NCBI GenBank assembly: GCA_002453155.1
Contig: DKGG01000005.1
Location: 89,781 to 153,196 of the forward strand
Reading direction: 5' to 3'
Source of the DNA: Bdellovibrionaceae bacterium UBA6776
GTDB lineage: Bacteria; Bdellovibrionota; Bdellovibrionia; Bdellovibrionales; UBA1609
Length of the DNA: 63,416 bases
Of the stretch, positions 51,603 through 59,631 are shown in pieces. Each line of letters starts with the position of its first letter. Position 1 is the stretch's first letter. The position numbers were made by a program, and so were the translations under genes. The notes beneath the pieces are model-generated. The model saw only the letters and a list, made by a program, of their open reading frames with translations. It did no database searches and had not been told where the DNA came from.

Positions 51603-51848
51603 TTACTTGCGTCCGTATTTTTTACGGAACTTCTCAGCGCGACCTTCTGTATCAATCAAGCGCTGTTGGCCTGTGTAGAAGGGGTGAGATTGACTGGAAA
51701 TATCTACCTTAACCAAAGGATACTCGTTGCCGTCTTTCCATTGAATGGTTTCTTTGGATCGAACCGTAGAAAGAGTGAGCATCTCATAGTCACAGGAGAC
51801 ATCTTTAAAAACAACCGGGCGAAATTGGGGATGAATCTCTTTTTTCAT
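51603..51848 (-). CDS. rpmE2: Ribosomal protein L31 type B
   Basis: 81 residues. MKKEIHPQFRPVVFKDVSCD, EYPLVKVDISSQSHPFYTGQ and GRAEKFRKKYGRK are clear L31 landmarks. It lacks the zinc-binding CxxC of type A, so it is the zinc-independent form often used under zinc limitation. No canonical ribosome site; a hairpin sits right before the start. Confidence 0.93.
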   Translation of the reverse strand: MKKEIHPQFRPVVFKDVSCDYEMLTLSTVRSKETIQWKDGNEYPLVKVDISSQSHPFYTGQQRLIDTEGRAEKFRKKYGRK

Positions 51849-51851
51849 AAG

Positions 51852-51873
51852 GTGGAAGTTATAGGACTTCCAC
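51852..51873 (-). promoter_or_regulatory. Leader hairpin before L31
   Basis: GTGGAAGT pairs perfectly with ACTTCCAC around a 6-nt loop (51852-51859, 51866-51873). It ends 3 nt before the L31 start codon, where a Shine-Dalgarno would usually be, and none is visible. This could be a translational control site; alternatively it processes or ends the upstream mRNA. Confidence 0.45.
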
Positions 51874-51889
51874 TGACGCTTGGCAAGAA

Positions 51890-53533
51890 TTAAGTTGAAA
51901 AGAGCTGAATTCGCGAACCCTCGACGCTGTCGTCCTCCTTTTCCGCGTAAATAACTGAAATCACTTCCGTTTTACTGCCCGGGCTCAAGTTAAAGATCAA
52001 CTCGCTGGAGGCCTCTACGATTTGATGAAGACCACGCCCCGCTCCGCCCTTGCCCTCTTGAGCATTGATCTCTTCGGGCTCAGAAGAATAGCAGTTCTTT
52101 AAATACCTGTAGATGGTGGCCGAATCCAACGCTCCAAAGGGATCACGAACCGCCATCAAAATCTTAGTTCCATCAAAAACGAAGGAAAATGTCCCTTGCT
52201 GATTGGGCTCCAAAATCACCTCTTCGGTTCGAGGAAGATGATTGAACAAAGGCTTTCGATCAATGGAGTCCACTGGGGCATCATAGATGGCGTTCATTAG
52301 CAATTCGTCTGCAACCAAACGCGCCCGCTCGCGAATATTTTTGCGAACACCCGCCGTATTCAGATATTGATCCAACTCTTCCAAAAGGTCCGCTCGCTGA
52401 GTGCTGGATTTGATGCGCTCAGATCTTACCTCTGCGCCAAAACCCATGTAAGGCTCCAAACCAAAATACTGATCGGTCAAAATTTTCGTCACTGCACTCA
52501 ACATGTTCTGAATTTGCGTCTTTTTATCCTGAGAGCGAAAGAAAAATCTCAAGGCGCCCTGCAGATGGCCAACAGAATCCAATTGATCCCGAATAAAACC
52601 ATTCAACACTGCCAAGTAAAAGGAACTGGGCTGAAGGTTTTGAGCTTCCTCAAAATGGGACAAATGCTCTTCATCAAAGATCACCAGAGAATAACTCTGA
52701 GAGGAAAGTTTTTCCTTGGCCTCCTCCCAATCTAAGGCCTGATCCAGAATGGCTCCCGTTCCCCCAAGTGAAAGCTTGGTGGAAAGATGATTCTTCTTTT
52801 GTGAATCCACATAAAGAATGCGCTGACCTTTCAGTTTGAGCCCACTGGAAAGAAAGGATTTAATCGGATTCAGAATCTCAAGGGCATGCAAAACTTGACC
52901 GTGATCTTCTGGGCTCAATCGAGAAGAGTCTTTGAGAGGCGAAAGCTGATCGTACAACTCACCAATTTTTCCTTCGAGGGCCTTCATCCGCTGATGAACT
53001 TGATCCTCGAGATTTTCATTTAAAGATTTCAAATCGGCTTCTGCACTTTTCAAACGGTAATTGGTCTCTTCAAACCGCTTGGCCTTTTCATTGGTCTTTT
53101 CCAACTTCTCCACCAAAACATGAGAGTACATGCAGTAAAGCACAGAGTTGTACAAGCCTTTAAGTTCTGCATTGGAATTCAAAAGCCCATTGGTGTTGAT
53201 TTCAATCAACTTCACCGGACTGTCCGCAACCAACGTGGCCGAAACAGGGCTGCGCTTAATCACACTCATTTCACCCAAAAGAGAACCAGGTTCAGAAATC
53301 TTTCCAACAAACCCTCCATCCACAAAGACACTCACTTCTCCTTCCATAAGAAACAGAAGGTTTTCGTTCATTTGTCCCTGAGCGAGGATTTCCTCATTCT
53401 TTTTAAACTCTTCAAACTCACTGAAATTGACCAGTGGGCTTAAAAGCTCCTGGGGAAATTCCGCAAAAACTGGAATTTCCCTAAGGGAATTTTCGATATC
53501 TGCGATTTCATGAATTAATTTTGGTGCACCCAT
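51890..53533 (-). CDS. Cyclic-nucleotide-binding / coiled-coil / receiver-like / HATPase protein
   Basis: 547 residues from ATG at 53533. Domains in order: CRP-like nucleotide-binding domain (about 15-130; FKKNEEILAQGQMNENLLFL, GSLLGEMSVIKRSPVSATL), coiled coil (about 145-200), receiver-like region (about 230-330) and a C-terminal GHKL-type ATPase region (ADELLMNAIYDAP; GKGGAGRGLHQIVEAS) like RsbW anti-sigma kinases. No phospho-acceptor His box was seen. Probably a ligand-controlled serine kinase or partner-switch protein; inferred. Confidence 0.7.
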   Translation of the reverse strand: MGAPKLIHEIADIENSLREIPVFAEFPQELLSPLVNFSEFEEFKKNEEILAQGQMNENLLFLMEGEVSVFVDGGFVGKISEPGSLLGEMSVIKRSPVSATLVADSPVKLIEINTNGLLNSNAELKGLYNSVLYCMYSHVLVEKLEKTNEKAKRFEETNYRLKSAEADLKSLNENLEDQVHQRMKALEGKIGELYDQLSPLKDSSRLSPEDHGQVLHALEILNPIKSFLSSGLKLKGQRILYVDSQKKNHLSTKLSLGGTGAILDQALDWEEAKEKLSSQSYSLVIFDEEHLSHFEEAQNLQPSSFYLAVLNGFIRDQLDSVGHLQGALRFFFRSQDKKTQIQNMLSAVTKILTDQYFGLEPYMGFGAEVRSERIKSSTQRADLLEELDQYLNTAGVRKNIRERARLVADELLMNAIYDAPVDSIDRKPLFNHLPRTEEVILEPNQQGTFSFVFDGTKILMAVRDPFGALDSATIYRYLKNCYSSEPEEINAQEGKGGAGRGLHQIVEASSELIFNLSPGSKTEVISVIYAEKEDDSVEGSRIQLFST

Positions 53534-53610
53534 AGTGGTTTTATCGGCCAGCCCACCCAAAGATTCAGGTCCATATTGTGTTTTTTAACACATCCGCTAA
53601 AATAGAAACC

Positions 53611-54036
53611 ATGAATCTCAAATCGGGACTTCCTCTGCTCTATTTGCTGCTTTCTTTCAAGGCCTTTGCCCAGGAAGAGTACGATGACATTCCTCCACCT
53701 CCCATCATGGAAGAGATGGATGAAGACATGATTGAAGAAGTTCCCCCCGATGAATACATCGATGGTCCAGTTTACAACCAAGAGGAAGAACGCAGATCCG
53801 CGACGCCCCCTTCTCCGGCCGGAGACTCAGGAGGTGGAGCCGGATTTTCTTCAAGCCGTTCCATTTCGCCTCTCAGACAAGGACGCGACGGAAATCGCCG
53901 CATCAACATTCGACCCTCAAATCATGGGGGCGGAAAAAACAACTTTGGCGAATCTGATGGAAAGCTTCATTTTCAAATTGTCGAAGGTGAGTTTTGGGAG
54001 AAGGGCAAAAAACGCGGTCGCAAGGACCGCGATTGA
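53611..54036 (+). CDS. Small exported acidic, low-complexity protein
   Basis: 141 residues from ATG at 53611 with signal peptide SGLPLLYLLLSFKAFA. The mature part starts strongly acidic and proline-rich (EEYDDIPPPPIMEEMDED), then Gly/Ser- and Arg-rich (GRDGNRRINIRPSNHGGG), ending in a basic tail. Likely disordered. The end converges on fadE with a 13-nt gap. No family recognised. Confidence 0.6.
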   Translation: MNLKSGLPLLYLLLSFKAFAQEEYDDIPPPPIMEEMDEDMIEEVPPDEYIDGPVYNQEEERRSATPPSPAGDSGGGAGFSSSRSISPLRQGRDGNRRINIRPSNHGGGKNNFGESDGKLHFQIVEGEFWEKGKKRGRKDRD

Positions 54037-54049
54037 TGCCTTCGTGATT

Positions 54050-56524
54050 TTAAATCCCGTGGGATTCAATTTTTGATTTTACGGGACCACCAGAAACATA
54101 TTCCTCTTCAGAGAAATCATCCACCTGAATGGCGTCGTATCTCAACGCTTCTGCCCGTTTGATCAATTCAAACTCGGAATTGTTGATGACATTTTTAGAC
54201 AAAGCATCCTCCAACAAGGTTTTGGACTTCTTTTGGAGTTGGCGCGCCTTGATGGCTTTGCGGATTTTCTTTTCCACCACTTCAGCTTCCTTAATGGTTT
54301 TGTACGCACGTTCCAAACGCCCCATGGCTTCTTCTGGATCTTTACCGATAAACATTCCATCGGTCAGACGCTCTCTCACCTCTTGGTTGTCCATGACCGA
54401 AGAGGCCACCTTGTGAGTCAATCGATCCGTAGGAGCCAAACCGTAAAAATTCAATCGAGACCACCAACGGATGGGACCTTTAAAGAGCCAGTAAAGTCCA
54501 GGCACGTCCATGTTTCCATAAATTCCATCAAAGGCGTCTTGAATGCGATGGAAAGCCACAGCCAAAGAGTAATCCAAGAATGGCTTGTCTTCAGGCTTTC
54601 GACCTTCTTCTTCGTAACGTTTCAAAACAGCAACCGCAATAAACATCCAAGACAGAATGTCTGCAAAGCGACCGGTGAGTTTTTCTTTCAGTTTGAGTTT
54701 TCCACCCAACAATCCCATAGAGATGTCAGCCATAATTGCAAAGCTTGCAGAAACCCAAGCCAACTTTTGAAGATAGCGATGACTTCGACCCGACAAAGGA
54801 GTCATCACGAAGCGGGCACGAGTCACTGTCAATACGATGGCGCGGAACAAGTTTCTAACAATGTGGCCAATATGTCCCCAGAAGGCTTTGTCAAAACCAT
54901 CCAAGTCCCCTTTTTCAATGGCATCCACTTCTTTAAATGCATAAGGATGGGCGCGAAGGGCTCCCTGACCAAAGATCATCAAGGTCCGAGTCAAAATGTT
55001 TGCACCTTCCACAGTGATCCCAATAGGAGTTCCAATGTAGGTGATGGCCAATTTGTTTCGAGGGCCCATGGAAATTCCGGCGCCACCCAAGATGTCCATT
55101 CCATCATTGATCGAGTGCCGTGCAAGCTCGGTGGCATTGTACTTGGCGATCGCGGTCACCACGGGTGGGGAAATGTTTTGATCCAAAGCACTTAAGACAT
55201 ATCTTCTCAAGGCTTCAATCAAGTAAGTGGTTCCTGCAATTCGAGAAAGAGGCTCTTCTACTCCTTCGAACTTTCCAATGCTCAAGCCAAACTGCTTACG
55301 AATTGTGGCGTGGGCACTGGCCACGCGAGAAACCATTTTGGTTCCCCCTGCTGCCTGGCCGGGAAGACTGATCCCACGACCGGTTCCCAAAGACTCCATC
55401 AACATCTGCCAGCCAAAGCCTGCATTCTTCAAGCCACCAATGATGGCTTCTTCCGCTTTGATTTCCACATCATGTCCTTGAGTGGGACAGTTGTGAAAGG
55501 GCACACCCAACGGATCATGGCGATGTCCAATGACAACACCTTTTAAATTCGAAGGGATCAAGGCGCAGGTGATTCCAAGGTCTTCGCCTTTTCCAAGAAG
55601 ACCTTCTGGATCTCGCAAGCGGAAGGCCAAACCAATCAATGTGGAAATGGCAGCCAAAGTGATCCAACGCTTGTTCCAATTCAATCGGATGTAGATTTCG
55701 CCGTCTGAACCTTTGAATAGCACGCCTTCAGCCTGAACGTTTCCGGCGTCGCTTCCTGCAGTAGGTTCGGTCAATCCAAAGCAAGGAACCTCATCACCAA
55801 TAGCAAGACGAGGCAAATATTTGTCTTTTTGCGCTTGAGTTCCATAGTGATTGAGAAGTTCTGCTGGACCCAACGAGTTTGGAACCATCACATAAATCAC
55901 GGTGCCAATGGAGTGAGAGGAAATTTTTTGAATCACTGCAGAGTGAGCCGCGTGGGAAAAACCTTTTCCACCGTACTCTTTCGGAATGATCAAACCCAAA
56001 AAACCCTTCTTTTTGATGAACTCGAAAACCTTGTCATCCATCTTTCGCGTTTTGAAGGTTTTGTACTCGTCCACCATGCGACAAAGTTCTTCGGTTTCAT
56101 TGTCCAAAAAGCTTTGTTCCTCAGCCGTCAACTGAGAGTAGGGTTGATCGAGCATTCTTTTAAAATTGGGTTTCCCGGAGAAGAGCTCGGACTCCATCCA
56201 CACCACACCCGCTTCGAGAGCCGTTCTTTCGGTGGCAGAAATTTTAGGGATCAACCCTAAGGCCTTCATGGTTTTAAAAACCAAAGAGGAAACCAACACT
56301 TTTCGGATGGGAGTGATCACGAAGATCAAACAAATGGCAAAAACCACAGCCACGGCGACGGGCGGACAGCCAAATCCCACCATGATTCCCAACACACCCA
56401 GGGTCCACAGCCAAAAGGGCGCACCCATGTATCCTAAAATCAAGACCAAAGCCACGCTACCTAAGATGGCAATCCCTTGGTAACCTGAGGTCAGAAAATA
56501 TCCCCAAAACGCTAGGTTTTCCAC
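54050..56524 (-). CDS. fadE: Acyl-CoA dehydrogenase, FadE (YafH) type
   Basis: About 824 residues, the FadE length; oxidises acyl-CoA in the first beta-oxidation step and passes electrons to ETF. N-terminal membrane segments (about 10-90) precede the dehydrogenase core: PKEYGGKGFSHAAHSAVI, FGLTEPTAGSDAGN, MLMESLGTGRGISLPG, and GGAGISMGPRN. The start is GTG at 56524, 6 nt after AAGGAG; a frame 18 codons longer has no ribosome site. Divergent from a TetR-type gene with a palindromic operator between them. Confidence 0.92.
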   Translation of the reverse strand: MENLAFWGYFLTSGYQGIAILGSVALVLILGYMGAPFWLWTLGVLGIMVGFGCPPVAVAVVFAICLIFVITPIRKVLVSSLVFKTMKALGLIPKISATERTALEAGVVWMESELFSGKPNFKRMLDQPYSQLTAEEQSFLDNETEELCRMVDEYKTFKTRKMDDKVFEFIKKKGFLGLIIPKEYGGKGFSHAAHSAVIQKISSHSIGTVIYVMVPNSLGPAELLNHYGTQAQKDKYLPRLAIGDEVPCFGLTEPTAGSDAGNVQAEGVLFKGSDGEIYIRLNWNKRWITLAAISTLIGLAFRLRDPEGLLGKGEDLGITCALIPSNLKGVVIGHRHDPLGVPFHNCPTQGHDVEIKAEEAIIGGLKNAGFGWQMLMESLGTGRGISLPGQAAGGTKMVSRVASAHATIRKQFGLSIGKFEGVEEPLSRIAGTTYLIEALRRYVLSALDQNISPPVVTAIAKYNATELARHSINDGMDILGGAGISMGPRNKLAITYIGTPIGITVEGANILTRTLMIFGQGALRAHPYAFKEVDAIEKGDLDGFDKAFWGHIGHIVRNLFRAIVLTVTRARFVMTPLSGRSHRYLQKLAWVSASFAIMADISMGLLGGKLKLKEKLTGRFADILSWMFIAVAVLKRYEEEGRKPEDKPFLDYSLAVAFHRIQDAFDGIYGNMDVPGLYWLFKGPIRWWSRLNFYGLAPTDRLTHKVASSVMDNQEVRERLTDGMFIGKDPEEAMGRLERAYKTIKEAEVVEKKIRKAIKARQLQKKSKTLLEDALSKNVINNSEFELIKRAEALRYDAIQVDDFSEEEYVSGGPVKSKIESHGI

Positions 56525-56571
56525 AGCAAACTCCTTTTTATAATGCTTCAATCTTACCACCGAGGATTGGC

Positions 56572-56593
56572 AATTCAATCAATTGATTGAATT
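56572..56593. promoter_or_regulatory. 22-bp perfect palindrome, probable TetR operator
   Basis: AATTCAATCA at 56572-56581 mirrors TGATTGAATT (56584-56593) to form a perfect palindrome across 22 bp. A second short palindrome TAATCGATTA follows at 56601-56610. Both lie between the divergent fadE and TetR-type starts, where an autoregulated repressor would bind. Confidence 0.7.
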
Positions 56594-56624
56594 TTTTAAA
56601 TAATCGATTAAATTTCTTAAGACC

Positions 56625-57266
56625 ATGGGGAGAAAAACCACGTCGCAAAACAAGCGATCTCAAAAAGAGTCAGCACCTGATCTGCTTCTTAAGGCGGCAA
56701 AACCTCTTTTTGCAACAAAAGGTCTCTCTGGAACTGGCATTCGAGAGATCTCCAAGGCCGCTCACCTCAACTCGTCTTTGATCAGCTATTACTTCCATGG
56801 GAAAGAGGGACTCTATCGGGCGTGCATGGAAGACATCGCTAAAGATTTCTTGAAGATGGCAGAGCAAACCTTAGAGCCCCCACAGTCCAGGGATGAATTT
56901 CGCGCTCACTTGAACTTGTTTATCCACCAGGTGATTCACTTGTTTTTGGAGGACCGCCACACCGGCTTGATTTTAATTCGTGAGTACGACCGTTCCCACT
57001 CCCCTGCAGCCGATGTGTTTCAAAAAAGTTTTTTTGAAGTGCTCAAGCGAATTCAAAAGTTCTTCAGGGCTGCTAAGGTCAAAGGATTTGTGCTTCCCGA
57101 TCAAGATCCGGTCTTGCTGGCCAACCTCTTGTTTAGCTGCGTCATTGGACAGCTGCGCTCCGATCACCTCTTTAAGAAAGTCACAAAAAAATCCCTGACA
57201 GACAAAGGTTTTAAAACCAAACTGGTCAAACACATCGTCCAGCTGTTTCTATCGTCTGAATCTTAA
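56625..57266 (+). CDS. TetR-family transcriptional regulator
   Basis: 213 residues. The N-terminal HTH is typical: DLLLKAAKPLFATKGLSGTG, REISKAAHLNSSLISYYFHG, KEGLYRACMED. The C-terminal ligand domain is less conserved. Divergent from fadE with a perfect palindrome between, so it probably represses fadE and itself until an acyl-CoA binds; the ligand is inferred from the neighbour. Confidence 0.88.
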   Translation: MGRKTTSQNKRSQKESAPDLLLKAAKPLFATKGLSGTGIREISKAAHLNSSLISYYFHGKEGLYRACMEDIAKDFLKMAEQTLEPPQSRDEFRAHLNLFIHQVIHLFLEDRHTGLILIREYDRSHSPAADVFQKSFFEVLKRIQKFFRAAKVKGFVLPDQDPVLLANLLFSCVIGQLRSDHLFKKVTKKSLTDKGFKTKLVKHIVQLFLSSES

Positions 57267-57277
57267 GGGGGGCCTTG

Positions 57278-58423
57278 ATGATCCAAGGTAAGGCATGGGG
57301 AATTCAAAAGACACTTTTTGCAGTGGCACTTCTCGCTTCTTTTTATGGAGCCGAGCTTTTTGCAAACCCAACCCTAAAATCCATTCACGTCAAAACTCCA
57401 TGGGATCAGTATGAATTAAAAAGGCAAGGAGCCGATTACACCCTGAACTCGCAAAAGGTCTCTGAAAAACCTTTGCGGCCCTTGATAGAAATCATTCAAA
57501 CCCCTGCAACCGCACCCTGCCCAAAGACGTTTAAGGGCGATGTGGTTTTAAAATTGGATACTGAAGCAAACCAAAAAATTTTGGAATTGAATTTAAAGGA
57601 AGGACTTCTGAAAGGCCGGGAAGGCTGTCTTTTGATCTCTGGAAGTGGATTGGATCTTTTCCCCCTTTCTAAAGATTGGTTTTTAGGACTTGGCGTACAA
57701 AAAGGACTTTCTCCAAAGAAAATGGTCTTTCGATCCAACAACGAAAATTTCAAAGCTCAAAAGATCAAGGACGAATGGAAAGTCATTGAAAAACCTACCT
57801 CTGAAACCTTTAATTTTGAGTTCTTCGAAAAATTTCTTCAAAGCCTAGAAAGCTATTCTGTCGATTCTTACATTCACGAAAGAGTGGCGGAGAAAAAGCC
57901 CGTTTTTCGCCTTCAAATTCCAGGAAAAACTTTAATCTTTTACCAAATTTCTCCGGACACTTGGGCTTTGAAGGATTCAAAAAATCCATGGCTGAAGATT
58001 TCATCCACATGGAATTTTTGGAAGGACCTGGATTCCAATCAGTGGACCGATACTTATGCAAAGTTTATTGAGCAAATCCGCTCGGAAAACTTATCCCCAG
58101 AGGAAAAACAAAAAAATATTGAGGGATTAGGAAACATTTGGTCAGAGTCTTTAAAACGCGCATATCACCATTGTTTGCTCAATGACTCCAACTCCATCTC
58201 CGTCCGTCGCCTTTGCATTCAAAAAATTCGACAACGTCCTACGGACTCCAACACGCGAGCCATCCTTGCAATGATTCACAAGACTCAAGAGCCCGAACTC
58301 ATTGAAGAGTCTTACAACTATTTGAAAATTCAAAATCCAAAGGGAATGAAGCCCGACAAAAATTTCCCAAAATACATTAAATATTGGACCCAATGGTGGA
58401 AACAAACAAAACATTCGGACTGA
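57278..58423 (+). CDS. Exported protein of unknown function
   Basis: 381 residues from ATG at 57278 (a TTG just before is possible), after AAGGGGGG. Signal sequence KTLFAVALLASFYGAELFA. The mature protein is a mix of beta and helix with three cysteines (TAPCPKT, REGCLLI, RRLCIQKIR) and a C-terminal helical part. Overall layout recalls DUF4340-like exported proteins, without a firm match. 31-nt overlap with the MFS gene start. Confidence 0.6.
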   Translation: MIQGKAWGIQKTLFAVALLASFYGAELFANPTLKSIHVKTPWDQYELKRQGADYTLNSQKVSEKPLRPLIEIIQTPATAPCPKTFKGDVVLKLDTEANQKILELNLKEGLLKGREGCLLISGSGLDLFPLSKDWFLGLGVQKGLSPKKMVFRSNNENFKAQKIKDEWKVIEKPTSETFNFEFFEKFLQSLESYSVDSYIHERVAEKKPVFRLQIPGKTLIFYQISPDTWALKDSKNPWLKISSTWNFWKDLDSNQWTDTYAKFIEQIRSENLSPEEKQKNIEGLGNIWSESLKRAYHHCLLNDSNSISVRRLCIQKIRQRPTDSNTRAILAMIHKTQEPELIEESYNYLKIQNPKGMKPDKNFPKYIKYWTQWWKQTKHSD

Positions 58424-59631
58424 CTCGTCCACAGTGGGCCTGGGCCTTTTATGATTTTGGAAATTCAGCCTTTGCAACCACGGTCATGGCTGGATTTTTC
58501 CCCCTCTTTTTCAAACAGTACTGGGCGAAAAATTTAAATCCCACGGAGTCCACCTTTATGTTGGGCTCTGCCAATTCCTTGGCAAGCTTCGCCTTGGTTT
58601 GCATTATTTTATGGATGGGCCGGTGGGCCGATGAAACCGCAAAAAGAAAAGTGTTTCTGGCGGCGACGACTTTGGTCGGTGCTTTGGCCACTTTGGCCCT
58701 TTCCTTTGTCCCCTCGGAAAGCCCCTACATCGCTTGCCTTTTTTATGGGATGGCTGCCTTGAATTTTGGTTTGGGACTGGCGTTTTACGATGCCCTCTTG
58801 GTGGATGTATCCCCTCCCGATTCTTGGGATTGGGTCTCTGGTGCAGGCTATGCTCTTGGATACTTGGGGGGCGGAATTTTATTTTTAATCAATGTGATCA
58901 TGACTCTTCAACCCCAATGGTTTGGGTTTTCCTCGGTGGCGGTTGCGGTGAAATGGTCTTTTGCATCCGTTGCTTTTTGGTGGGTCCTCTTTTCCCTGCC
59001 GCTTTTTAAAGGAGTGAAAGAAAAGTCTCCAGAAGCGTCTGAAAAAGATCTTCAGTTCAAAGAAATTTTCAAACACCTCAAAACTCATAAAGCCATGGGA
59101 TGGTTTTTATTGGCATTCTTATTTTACAACGATGCTGTGAACACCATTGTAAAAATGGCTGTGGATTACGGTTCCGCATTGGGATTTGAGAGCAAAGATT
59201 TGATTGGTGCACTCTTGATGGTGCAGTTCATTGGTTTCCCAGCGGCCCTTGCTATGGGAGCCCTCGGAAATCGCATCGGCCCCCTCAAGGGAATTTATTT
59301 TTGTCTGTTCACTTATTTGATCGGGTCTCTGCTTGCACAGCATATGAGTCAAGTTCTGCACTTTTATCTTTTGGCGGCAATGATCGGACTGGTTCAAGGA
59401 GGCGTTCAATCCCTCAGTCGCTCTTATTTTGCACGTTTTATTCCTGAGGGAGAGGGCGCCACTTATTTTGGACTGTTCAATTTGAGCGGAAAATTCTCTG
59501 CGGTTCTGGGGCCTGCACTGATGGGCCTTTTGGCGTGGAGCACGGGAAGCAATCGCCTTTCCATGCTTGTCGTCATCGGATTCTTTTTTATTGGACTCCT
59601 CCTATTGAGGAAGTCACAATTGAGGACATGA
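58393..59631 (+). CDS. MFS transporter, Atg22-like (UMF1) type
   Basis: 412 residues from ATG at 58393. WAWAFYDFGNSAFATTVMAG at the N-terminus is the mark of the UMF1/Atg22-like family; LLVDVSPPDSWDWVSGAGYA and GGVQSLSRSYFARFIPEGE are also characteristic. About twelve helices. Members are thought to export amino acids or related solutes; the substrate is unknown. The start lies within the previous gene, so translation is coupled. Confidence 0.88.
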   Translation: MVETNKTFGLTRPQWAWAFYDFGNSAFATTVMAGFFPLFFKQYWAKNLNPTESTFMLGSANSLASFALVCIILWMGRWADETAKRKVFLAATTLVGALATLALSFVPSESPYIACLFYGMAALNFGLGLAFYDALLVDVSPPDSWDWVSGAGYALGYLGGGILFLINVIMTLQPQWFGFSSVAVAVKWSFASVAFWWVLFSLPLFKGVKEKSPEASEKDLQFKEIFKHLKTHKAMGWFLLAFLFYNDAVNTIVKMAVDYGSALGFESKDLIGALLMVQFIGFPAALAMGALGNRIGPLKGIYFCLFTYLIGSLLAQHMSQVLHFYLLAAMIGLVQGGVQSLSRSYFARFIPEGEGATYFGLFNLSGKFSAVLGPALMGLLAWSTGSNRLSMLVVIGFFFIGLLLLRKSQLRT

